In this document: in pieces, positions 1 through 6,945 of the stretch
Layout of the letters: each line of letters starts with the position of its first letter
How positions within the stretch are numbered: the first letter of the stretch is position 1
Assembly (NCBI RefSeq): GCF_007992715.1
Contig: NZ_BKAU01000004.1
Span: 558,001 to 622,000 of the forward strand
Direction of reading: 5' to 3'
DNA length: 64,000 nt
DNA from: Chitinophaga cymbidii
GTDB taxonomy: Bacteria; Bacteroidota; Bacteroidia; Chitinophagales; Chitinophagaceae
Program-made: the position numbers and the translations under genes
The notes under the pieces: generated by a model
The model's input: the letters and a program-made list of their open reading frames with translations, nothing else
What the model was told of the DNA's origin: nothing
Databases searched by the model: none

Positions 1-187
1 TCAGGTCGCTGTCCACGTAGCTGGACAAATGCTGGCCCACATGGCGGGTACCGGAGCCGCCTTCCACGTACACGATCTCGTATTCCGGGTGAAAATGCCA
101 GTAGAAGCATTCTTTGAAGCAATCTGTCTTCAACCGGAACGATTTTCCGGCGTCCGGCTGTATCTCCTCCAGCTCGATATTCTTCAT
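1..187 (-). CDS. AraC-family transcriptional regulator, N-terminal cupin part (runs off the left edge)
   Basis: Only the first 62 residues lie in the window; the rest is beyond base 1. The visible protein starts MKNIELEEIQPDAG and continues with WHFHPEYEIVYVEGGSGTRH, the sugar-sensing cupin signature of Bacteroidota AraC regulators (HxHPExEIVY, then a glycine-rich turn followed by xGxH). The DNA-binding helix-turn-helix region is not visible. The ATG at 187 sits 5 bases after a perfect -7 promoter element on the reverse strand (200 to 193), so the transcript is probably leaderless. It is divergent from the MFS pair at 287, separated by only 99 bases, so it is a natural candidate for their regulator. 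The family call is good; the ligand is unknown. Confidence 0.8.
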   Translation of the reverse strand, partial: MKNIELEEIQPDAGKSFRLKTDCFKECFYWHFHPEYEIVYVEGGSGTRHVGQHLSSYVDSDL

Positions 188-192
188 AATGG

Positions 193-200
193 CAAAATTA
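193..200 (-). promoter_or_regulatory. -7 promoter element of the AraC gene
   Basis: Read on the reverse strand this is TAATTTTG, a perfect match to the Bacteroidota -7 consensus TAnnTTTG. It ends 5 bases before the ATG at 187, so transcription should begin at or next to the start codon. No convincing -33 TTTG is visible. Confidence 0.55.
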
Positions 201-271
201 GGATATAAATCGATATCAATACAGTGCAAATAATAGTCATTATAAGAGAAATTCAGTACAGCAGGTTGCAA

Positions 272-279
272 TAATTTTG
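272..279 (+). promoter_or_regulatory. -7 promoter element of the MFS operon
   Basis: TAATTTTG matches the Bacteroidota -7 consensus TAnnTTTG and ends 7 bases before the ATG at 287. It is a mirror image of the AraC promoter at 193-200, so the 99-base gap holds two back-to-back, nearly leaderless promoters. Confidence 0.55.
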
Positions 280-286
280 CATCATC

Positions 287-1450
287 ATGCAATTGGCTTA
301 TTCCATATCATTACGTGCGCCGCGGGCTTACCGGCTGGCGCTTTCGGTATTTTTCTTCATCCAGGGCCTGGTTTTCGCCAGTTGGGCGAGCCGCATTCCG
401 GATATCAAGGAGCAAATGCGTCTGAGCGACGGCGCGCTGGGCGGGCTTTTGCTGGCTTTGCCGGCGGGTCAGATGGCGGGGATGGCGCTTTCCGGTTACC
501 TGGTATCCCGCTTCGGGAGCCGGCTGATCATGCTGATCGCGGCATTTTTGTACCCGGGCGGCCTGATCCTGCTGGGCGCGGCTAACAGCGTAACCTTGCT
601 GGCCGGGGCTTTGGTGTTGTTCGGACTCTGCGGCAACCTGATGAACATTGCGGCCAATACGCAGGCCGTAGGAGTGGAGGCGCTTTACCGCCGCAGCATC
701 CTGGCGAGCTTTCACGGGCTGTGGAGCCTCGCCGGTTTCACGGGAGGTTTGCTCGGCGCCCTGATGGTGGCCCGGCATCAAACACCGCTGGTACATTACG
801 CCATCGTTTTTGCGCTGACCATGCTGCTGGTGGCTACTTCCGCGGCGTACCTGCTGCCGCGCGACGCACCGAAGAAAAGCGGCGGGCACTCCATTTTTGT
901 AAAGCCGGACCGGAACATCATCGTGCTCGGCCTCATCACCTTCGCCTGCATGATCTGCGAAGGCACGATGTTCGACTGGAGCGGCGTGTACTTTGACCAG
1001 GTGGTGCATGCGCCGGTAGAATGGAGCCGCCTTGGCTTTATCGCTTTCATGAGCGCGATGGCGGGCGGCCGTTTTGCGGCGGATTATTTTATCACCCGCT
1101 TCGGCGCCAAACCCATGCTCAAATCCAGCGGTATCATCATATTGACGGGTCTTTTATTGTCCGTTTTACTGCCTTCCATTGTAACGGCTACCATCGGTTT
1201 CCTGCTGGTAGGGCTGGGCGTGGCCTCCGTGGTGCCGCTGTCCTACAGCATTGCCGGAAGATCGAAAACGATTCCTCCCGGCGTGGCGCTGGCGATGGTT
1301 TCCTCGATCGGGTTCCTGGGCTTCCTGCTGGGGCCGCCGCTGATCGGGTTTGTAGCGGAGGGGTATGGACTGCGCTGGTCTTTCACACTGATCGCCGTAC
1401 TGGGATTGGGAACAACGCTGCTGGCAGGCAGCATTAAAAAATACGAATAG
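287..1450 (+). CDS. MFS transporter, YbjJ-like (first of tandem pair)
   Basis: A 387-residue inner-membrane protein with about 12 hydrophobic segments, the usual size of a major facilitator. The first helix is followed by FASWASRIPDIKEQ and then LSGYLVSRFGSR, which is the first-loop signature of the YbjJ-like MFS branch. The second half repeats the pattern (GGRFAADYFITRFGAK). The substrate is unknown; its position beside an AraC sugar-type regulator hints at a sugar or sugar derivative. The ATG at 287 was chosen because it follows a perfect -7 element and encodes a plausible short cytoplasmic N-terminus. The stop is 5 bases before the next gene, which encodes a paralogue, so the two are cotranscribed. 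Confidence 0.85.
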   Translation: MQLAYSISLRAPRAYRLALSVFFFIQGLVFASWASRIPDIKEQMRLSDGALGGLLLALPAGQMAGMALSGYLVSRFGSRLIMLIAAFLYPGGLILLGAANSVTLLAGALVLFGLCGNLMNIAANTQAVGVEALYRRSILASFHGLWSLAGFTGGLLGALMVARHQTPLVHYAIVFALTMLLVATSAAYLLPRDAPKKSGGHSIFVKPDRNIIVLGLITFACMICEGTMFDWSGVYFDQVVHAPVEWSRLGFIAFMSAMAGGRFAADYFITRFGAKPMLKSSGIIILTGLLLSVLLPSIVTATIGFLLVGLGVASVVPLSYSIAGRSKTIPPGVALAMVSSIGFLGFLLGPPLIGFVAEGYGLRWSFTLIAVLGLGTTLLAGSIKKYE

Positions 1451-1455
1451 GGCTT

Positions 1456-2643
1456 ATGGAAGCAAGACGGCGGGCAAGGATAGCGATCGCTTTATTCTTT
1501 TTCATTTCGGGTTTGGGGTTTTCAACGTGGGCTTCGCGGATACCCGATCTGCAACAGAAGCTTCATCTGAATGAAGCGGAGCTGGGCAGCGTATTATTTG
1601 CGCTGCCTTTCGGCCTTATGTTCACCATGCCGCTCACAGGCATGCTGTTGCAGCGTTTCAGCAGCAATTCGATCATGTTCACGGGGGCGCTGGCTTTTAA
1701 CGGGATGCTGAGCGTGCTGGGGTTTGTAACGGAGATCTGGCAGCTGGTGATCGCGCTGTTCTGTTTCGGCGCTTCGCGCAACCTGCTCAACATTTCCATG
1801 AATGCGCAGTCCGTCGGCGTACAATCGCTGTACGACCGGTCCATCATCACCACGTTCCACGGCATCTGGAGCGTGGCGGGTTTCAGCGGCGCGGCATTGG
1901 GAGGTTTGATGGTGTTCTGGCGCGTTTCGCCGGGCATTCACTTCCTGGCGGTGGGTGTGCTGATGGTGATCATGGGATTCTTTGCTTACCCCGGCAGTTT
2001 GCACCAGCCGCCGGCATCCACCGGCAGGCGCCGTTTTGCGTGGCCGGATAAAAGCCTGCTGAAATATGGATTGATATCTTTTGCCGTCATGTCCTGCGAG
2101 GGCACGATGTACGACTGGAGCGGCATCTATTTCCAGAAGGCCGTGCAGGCTTCGCGGGAGGTGGTGACCGCGGGGTTTGTGGTATACATGGTAGCGATGG
2201 CGGTGGGGCGTTTTAGTGGGGACAGGGTGGTGAACCGCCTCGGCGTTCACACGATGATCAAATGGAGCGGTATCCTCATTTTCATTGGACTGCTGCTGGC
2301 AGCGCTGGTGCCACGGCCGCTGACCGCCGGATTTGGCTTTATGATGACCGGTATCGGTGTTTCCTGTGTTGTGCCGCTGGTGTTCAGCATGGCCGGCAAA
2401 TCCACCACCATGGCTAACGGCCCCGCTATTGCCGCGGTGTCAACTGTTGGTTACCTCGGTTTTCTGCTGGTGCCGCCGGTGATCGGTTTTATTGCGGAGG
2501 CATTTAGCTTGCGCTGGGCCTTTGGCCTCATGTCCGGCTTCGGCATCGTGATCACCGTACTGATCCTGCTGCTGCACAAAGGCGCTACTGCTCCCGCACG
2601 ATCCTCGTCAGCTGTACCGGCTCCCCCTGTGGGTCATACGTGA
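1456..2643 (+). CDS. MFS transporter, YbjJ-like (second of tandem pair)
   Basis: A 395-residue, roughly 12-helix transporter that is a clear paralogue of the preceding gene: both carry the helix-1 motif FSTWASRIPDL/FASWASRIPDI, a central CEGTMYDWSG/CEGTMFDWSG motif and a C-terminal VGYLGFLLVPPVIGF/IGFLGFLLGPPLIGF stretch. This points to an old tandem duplication. Upstream spacing is 5 bases, so it depends on the promoter at 272-279. The last 20 or so residues are Ala/Pro/Ser-rich and overlap the 3' end of the convergent lipoprotein gene by 59 bases; the transporter fold is complete before that overlap. Substrate unknown. Confidence 0.85.
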   Translation: MEARRRARIAIALFFFISGLGFSTWASRIPDLQQKLHLNEAELGSVLFALPFGLMFTMPLTGMLLQRFSSNSIMFTGALAFNGMLSVLGFVTEIWQLVIALFCFGASRNLLNISMNAQSVGVQSLYDRSIITTFHGIWSVAGFSGAALGGLMVFWRVSPGIHFLAVGVLMVIMGFFAYPGSLHQPPASTGRRRFAWPDKSLLKYGLISFAVMSCEGTMYDWSGIYFQKAVQASREVVTAGFVVYMVAMAVGRFSGDRVVNRLGVHTMIKWSGILIFIGLLLAALVPRPLTAGFGFMMTGIGVSCVVPLVFSMAGKSTTMANGPAIAAVSTVGYLGFLLVPPVIGFIAEAFSLRWAFGLMSGFGIVITVLILLLHKGATAPARSSSAVPAPPVGHT

Positions 2644-3421
2644 TCCTTTCCACAATGAAATCATTTTTATCGTAGACCAGCACGGTGTTATGCACCGAGC
2701 TGTCTTTCATATCAATATAACCCTGCTTCGTAACGTTCCGTTTTCCGTTGATGGTGTTGAAGAACTTGTGCGTCAGCACATTTTCGCCGTTATAAACGTT
2801 GTAATGCAGCGAAGTATCCGTATCGCTGACCAGCTGTGATTTTACAACGAGCTTTCCTTCCTTGTTGAATTCTTCGGACAGGGCTTCGTCCCCATGTTTA
2901 TTGTAGGCGTACCGGAAAGCATAGATCATTTTCCCCGCGGCATCATAACAGGTCAGTTCCTTTATCTGCTGCTGATCATCATATGTGTAAACGATCTTCC
3001 GGTCCAGCTGCCCTTCTGAATTATAGAACTGGCGGGTCGTATTCAGCCCCTGACCGTCATATTCATTCCTGATAACGGCGGTCACGCTTCCTTCGCTGTC
3101 TTTTACAACGGTAGCGGAATCATCGCCCCGGCGGTTGTAGAAATATTCTTCGCGGGAGTTCAGCGTAGAGTCGTTCCTGTTATACAGGCTGCTGTAGACG
3201 GCACGGCCATCCGTACCATAAACCGTTAGCTGAAAGAGGAATGCGCTGGCGGTATCCGGCTGGCCGAACCGGTAATCGTACTGATATGCTTTTTCCGTCC
3301 GAATCTTGTTGGCGGCGATCTTTTGCCGGAGGATCTCTTTTTTGGTTTCGTTATCGGAACGTTTGGGCTGGCAGGCCAGCAGCAAAAAGGGAAGTATAAG
3401 GGACAGGAGGGTGCGCTTCAT
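2585..3421 (-). CDS. hypothetical lipoprotein with YD-like repeats
   Basis: 278 residues starting MKRTLLSLILPFLLLACQ, a lipoprotein signal peptide with lipobox LLAC (Cys17). After a charged linker the protein is built from repeating beta segments of the form YxYDxxGxL/I (for example VIRNEYDGQGLN, KIVYTYDDQQQ, FRYAYNKHGDE), a spacing resembling YD/RHS wall-type repeats. No enzymatic motif is visible. It is anchored in a membrane, probably facing the periplasm or surface. It is transcribed against the MFS operon and overlaps its 3' end by 59 bases, so the two transcripts are antisense to each other there. Function unknown; the repeat resemblance is my reading rather than a search result. Confidence 0.75.
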   Translation of the reverse strand: MKRTLLSLILPFLLLACQPKRSDNETKKEILRQKIAANKIRTEKAYQYDYRFGQPDTASAFLFQLTVYGTDGRAVYSSLYNRNDSTLNSREEYFYNRRGDDSATVVKDSEGSVTAVIRNEYDGQGLNTTRQFYNSEGQLDRKIVYTYDDQQQIKELTCYDAAGKMIYAFRYAYNKHGDEALSEEFNKEGKLVVKSQLVSDTDTSLHYNVYNGENVLTHKFFNTINGKRNVTKQGYIDMKDSSVHNTVLVYDKNDFIVERITYDPQGEPVQLTRIVREQ

Positions 3422-3770
3422 CGGTTCAATGTTAAGTAATCATCAACAAGATAGAAATAAATCGCTCATCCTTCGCTGATCTTTCGTTTATCCTTCGCTT
3501 TTCCAGTCAATTTTCACTGGCGGAGTAAAGGATAAACGAAGGATCAGCGATGGATCACAGAAGGCAACGTGGACTTGATGTGGAGGTGGTCTGCCGTTCA
3601 TCTGGGCTTGCGGAATCAGGAGGGAAGGGCTTTGGTGGGATGTTCCGGCAATAGAAGATAGTCCGCAGGACAGGCTTGCGAAAAAATGGATGGGCAATGA
3701 TGATGTGGGAGGGTAGAACGTTCAATGGATATATTACTCACCTGGATGCAACTTTCTGGCAGGGAATGAC
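3422..3770. other. 349-base gap without a convincing gene
   Basis: This gap lies upstream of the lipoprotein and downstream of the hypothetical gene at 3771, both on the reverse strand. It holds the large inverted repeat at 3474-3549. A 69-codon reverse-strand frame (3488-3697) runs through the repeat but has no family resemblance, no plausible upstream signal and an amino-acid make-up typical of chance frames, so I do not call it. The rest shows nothing recognisable. Confidence 0.6.
3474..3549. repeat. long imperfect inverted repeat
   Basis: The left arm at 3474-3495 and right arm at 3528-3549 are reverse complements at 21 of 22 positions, the exception being a T/C change that still pairs as G-U in RNA. 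The 32-base loop contains a small nested stem (ccagt ... actgg). A direct repeat atccttcgct occurs at 3468-3477 and 3490-3499. There is no U-tract after either arm, so it is not a typical intrinsic terminator, although it lies 5' of the lipoprotein gene and 3' of the next reverse-strand gene. Confidence 0.7.
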
Positions 3771-4559
3771 CTATTCCCGTTGTATGGCGGTCTTATCCGG
3801 GCGGAGTTTCCCGGAATCTGCCAGCCGGTTTTGCGCTGTTACCTGTTGCGGAGATGGAGATGCGAAGAAGCTGGCCGGTTGGGGATATGCGGGCTTCTGG
3901 AAGACTTCCGCTGTTCCCGGCTCTTTAACGGCGATGATGTCTGCGGCGAGGTATTTCCGGTTACGGGAGGCATCGTTCCCGTACATGGCCCTTACCTGCA
4001 GGGTCACTATCAGCGTTCCTTTGCCCGGTACGTCCACGTCCAGCGCGGCGCCGGCAAAGGCTTCATTGGGATGCAGGGAAAGCAGGGCGGTTTCGGTGTT
4101 TACTACGCGGCGCTCCGCGAAATGAATGCGGGAAGCGATCACTTTTACTTCCAGCGTAGTGACGCCTTTGAACTGCGGCAGCGTTTGCGCGGGGATGTGC
4201 AGTATCCCGTTCCGGGCGAGCGTTGGCGCTTTGGTAAAGAACTTGTCCGTTCCCGTATACCGGTTGAACCGGAAGTCCGCCAGGGCGCCGTGGTTATTGC
4301 TTCCGGCCTGGATCAGCAGCTTGTTAAGCCGGTTGATGTAGCTGCCGTCGCAGCGGACATCGAGATCATGCGCGAAAGCGCTGCGGATGAGACGGCCTTT
4401 TTTGCTCGCCACGCCGAAGCGAGGGGCGGCGCGGCGGGTGGCGAACGTTTGCCTTACCTGCGCTGGCATGCTGCGGAAGTAGTGTTTACCTTCCCGGTAG
4501 TAGCCGATCATGTTACCGGCTTTGCCCGTGAAGGTGAACAAAGATGTTTGTGTAGCCAT
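3771..4559 (-). CDS. conserved hypothetical protein, DUF6266-like N-terminus
   Basis: 262 residues when started at the ATG at 4559 (MATQTSLFTFTGKAGNMIGY); the frame stays open 37 codons further upstream but that extension has no coding character. The N-terminus (GKAGNMIGYYREGKHYFRSM) resembles the short G-x-x-G-x-x-[VI]-x-Y-x-x-x-G-x-x-x-[VF]-R-S leader of a Bacteroidota hypothetical group such as DUF6266. The middle shows beta-rich stretches, and the C-terminus is polar and probably disordered. There is no signal peptide or membrane segment, so it is likely cytoplasmic. No function can be assigned. It is a single-gene unit facing away from the operator-rich gap at 4560-5092. Confidence 0.6.
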   Translation of the reverse strand: MATQTSLFTFTGKAGNMIGYYREGKHYFRSMPAQVRQTFATRRAAPRFGVASKKGRLIRSAFAHDLDVRCDGSYINRLNKLLIQAGSNNHGALADFRFNRYTGTDKFFTKAPTLARNGILHIPAQTLPQFKGVTTLEVKVIASRIHFAERRVVNTETALLSLHPNEAFAGAALDVDVPGKGTLIVTLQVRAMYGNDASRNRKYLAADIIAVKEPGTAEVFQKPAYPQPASFFASPSPQQVTAQNRLADSGKLRPDKTAIQRE

Positions 4560-5092
4560 AGTAGTTGTATTCAGGTGATAAAATAAATATAACACAATCC
4601 CGGCAGGAAGGTTCGGGCGGGGATTAGCGGTTATCAAAAGCCGGTTCGCCGGGGGCTGAAGAATATTCAATGCGGAACGAACCAGGTTTTGATAATAGTA
4701 AATGCCGGGCGAAGGGGGATTGGATGATTTGAAAAGTCATTTTTCGATGTAAGGTTCAAAAAAATTGATATTCACTACTTTATCTGGGGAGATTTTCGGA
4801 AAATGTCCTTGAGGCTCGTGTTGGAAGATATATAACTCTCCAAAACAGCCCTATTTAACTATATTTTGGAGAGTATTAATATGTATCACTCGCCAAAATT
4901 TATAGTGATGAGGGAGGTTAGCATGGAGGATTTGTTTAACTAAATGAAAATATGATCCCCATATCGCCGCATTTTGTTTTCATTTAAAATCCGTTCACAA
5001 TCTGTTTACAATTCAACAGGATTCATCCGACTTTTTGTCCATTCTTCAATTAATTATTCCATCCGTAAGAAACTATTCATATTTTAGCGACC
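4560..5092. other. 533-base AT-rich regulatory gap
   Basis: A divergent intergenic region between the hypothetical gene (reverse) and the DUF1080 gene (forward), noticeably richer in A and T than its surroundings. It contains the three-copy motif at 4835-4898 and, next to the forward gene, TATTTTAG at 5080-5087, one mismatch from the -7 consensus and 5 bases before the ATG at 5093. No open frame in it has coding character. Confidence 0.6.
4835..4898. promoter_or_regulatory. three-copy operator-like motif ACTCkCCAAAA
   Basis: actctccaaaa at 4835-4845, its exact reverse complement ttttggagagt at 4864-4874, and actcgccaaaa at 4888-4898 (one change). Copies 1 and 2 form an 11-base inverted repeat around 18 bases; copies 2 and 3 form another around 13 bases. 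The third copy is itself enclosed by atcact (4885-4890) and agtgat (4904-4909). Such an arrangement is typical of binding sites for a dimeric regulator; which regulator is unknown. It lies about 200 bases upstream of the DUF1080 gene. Confidence 0.5.
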
Positions 5093-6925
5093 ATGGTACT
5101 AAGATCAAAAAACAGTCTTTTAAGCCGGTCAGGGATCGGCTTTTTAATTATGTGCAGTGCCGGTCTGGCATTGAATCAGAAGGCCGCGGGCCAGTCTTCG
5201 CAGATATCTTTGCAGGACCTTTCTTCGTTTAAAGATCCCGGCAGCAGCTGGCAGATCGCTGGCGATGTAAATGCCAACCTGGAAAAACAGAATGTGCTGC
5301 GCACCGCAAAGGGCACAGGCATCCTGGTAAACCTTCCCGGTAAAAGGAATCACGGCCAGGACCTTTTCACCGGTTTTGAACATGGTGACATTGATCTTGA
5401 ACTGGATTACATGATGGCGGCTGGCTCCAATTCCGGCATTTACCTGCAGGGCCGTTACGAGCTGCAGCTGCTGGACAGCTGGGGCGTAACAACACCCCGC
5501 CCCGGCGATAACGGCGGCATTTATGAACGTTGGGACGAAAGCCGTGGTAAAGGGAATGAGGGATATGAAGGCTATGCGCCCCGTCAGAATGCCAGCAAAG
5601 CGCCCGGCCTGTGGCAGCATCTGAAAGTATCATTCCAGGCGCCCCGCTTCGATGCTTCCGGCAGGAAGACGGAAAACGCCAGGATCCTGCGTGTGGAACT
5701 GAACGGTGTGATGATCCATGAGAACATAGAGCTGAACGGCCCCACCCGCGGCGCTATCGGCGGCGGCGATGAAAAGGCCTCCGGCCCGCTGCGCATCCAG
5801 GGAGATCACGGCGCGGTGGCTTTTAAAAACATCAGTATCCGTCAATATAATACACCTTTGCCGGAACTCGCCGGCCTGCAATACACCGCGTATGCTGGTC
5901 CCATCGGCAATGAACCGGACCTCAGCAAGCTGAAGGAGCTGTCCAAAGGAAACGCGGCGGCGCTGACCGCTACTTCGCCGGTGCTGGCGAATGAATACGC
6001 GCTTGCTTACAAAGGCACGCTGCGCGTGAAGGAAGCAGGGGAGTACACCTTTTCCCTGAATACTTCCGGCGGCGGCGGCATGCTCCGTATCAATAATAAA
6101 GAGAGCAGGGGCAACCGCGTGAAGGAAAACCTCTCCGCGGGCGACGTGCCGGTAGAGATCTTCTACGCGCGTTCCAACCAGTGGGGATCACCTTCTCTCG
6201 GCCTGACGGTTCAGGGGCCCGGTTTCCGCCAGGCTTACTTTGGCGACGCCGTTACGCCGGACGAGACGGACCCCATTCTGCTGGACGCTTCTTCCAACAC
6301 CATTCTGCGCAGCTTCATGGACGTGCCCGGCCAGCCGAAGATCGTGCATGCCGTTTCCGTGGGCAGCCCGGAGAAAGTGCATTACACGTATGATATGGAC
6401 AGAGGTATGATCGTGCAGGTATGGAGGGGCAACTTCCTGGAAACAACTCCCATGTGGCATGAAAGAGGCAATGGTACTTCCCGCCCGCAGGGCGCCGTGC
6501 AGCGCTTCGGCGTTCCGTACTTCACGCTGGGCCGCCTTTCCGGCCAGCAGGACGCATGGATAACAGATACCACTGGCAGCGGTTACCGCCCGAAAGGATA
6601 TGTGCTGGATGAGCAGGACCGGCCTACTTTCCGTTACCAGATCTTCGGCTCCGCCGTGACCGACCAGATCCGTGTATCGGCGGACGGCCACGGCATTCAG
6701 CGCGAGCTGAACGTTACCGCGCCCGCGGCGGACCTGTACGCCAAGCTGGCGGAAGGCTCCGTGATAGAGGTGCTGGACAAAGACCTGTACGTGATCGATG
6801 GACGCGCTTACTACCTGCAGCTGCAGGACGACGGCGGTGCAAAACCCCTCGTGCGCGACGCCAACGGCCGCAAAGAGCTGATCATCCCCGTACGCGGCAG
6901 GTTAAGCTATTCCATCCTTTTTTAA
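5093..6925 (+). CDS. secreted DUF1080 (3-keto-disaccharide hydrolase-like) protein with PA14 domain
   Basis: 610 residues. An N-terminal signal segment (about 1-34, hydrophobic GIGFLIMCSAGLAL) precedes a DUF1080 jelly-roll (about 40-255: GDIDLELDYMMAAGSNSGIY, GRYELQLLDSWG, LRVELNGVMI, GPLRIQGDHGAVAFKNISI), the fold of 3-keto-disaccharide hydrolases and GH16-like lectins. A PA14 carbohydrate-binding domain follows (about 260-390: LQYTAYAGPIGNEPDL, YALAYKGTLRVKEAGEYTFS, IFYARSNQWGSPSLGL). The last 200 residues are a further beta-rich region of unknown type. The product is periplasmic or surface exposed and likely binds or hydrolyses oxidised oligosaccharides. It stops 20 bases before the cytochrome c gene, so they form an operon. 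The exact substrate is unknown. Confidence 0.8.
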   Translation: MVLRSKNSLLSRSGIGFLIMCSAGLALNQKAAGQSSQISLQDLSSFKDPGSSWQIAGDVNANLEKQNVLRTAKGTGILVNLPGKRNHGQDLFTGFEHGDIDLELDYMMAAGSNSGIYLQGRYELQLLDSWGVTTPRPGDNGGIYERWDESRGKGNEGYEGYAPRQNASKAPGLWQHLKVSFQAPRFDASGRKTENARILRVELNGVMIHENIELNGPTRGAIGGGDEKASGPLRIQGDHGAVAFKNISIRQYNTPLPELAGLQYTAYAGPIGNEPDLSKLKELSKGNAAALTATSPVLANEYALAYKGTLRVKEAGEYTFSLNTSGGGGMLRINNKESRGNRVKENLSAGDVPVEIFYARSNQWGSPSLGLTVQGPGFRQAYFGDAVTPDETDPILLDASSNTILRSFMDVPGQPKIVHAVSVGSPEKVHYTYDMDRGMIVQVWRGNFLETTPMWHERGNGTSRPQGAVQRFGVPYFTLGRLSGQQDAWITDTTGSGYRPKGYVLDEQDRPTFRYQIFGSAVTDQIRVSADGHGIQRELNVTAPAADLYAKLAEGSVIEVLDKDLYVIDGRAYYLQLQDDGGAKPLVRDANGRKELIIPVRGRLSYSILF

Positions 6926-6945
6926 AAACTTTGACTGTTTTAGTA

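Noticed and set aside
3488..3697. 69-codon reverse-strand frame in the gap with the inverted repeat
   Set aside because: Crosses the inverted repeat, no family resemblance, amino-acid use typical of a chance frame and no signal before its start.
3676..4586. long forward frames opposite the hypothetical gene at 3771-4559
   Set aside because: They are antisense frames of a GC-rich coding region; they show no motif and no plausible start.
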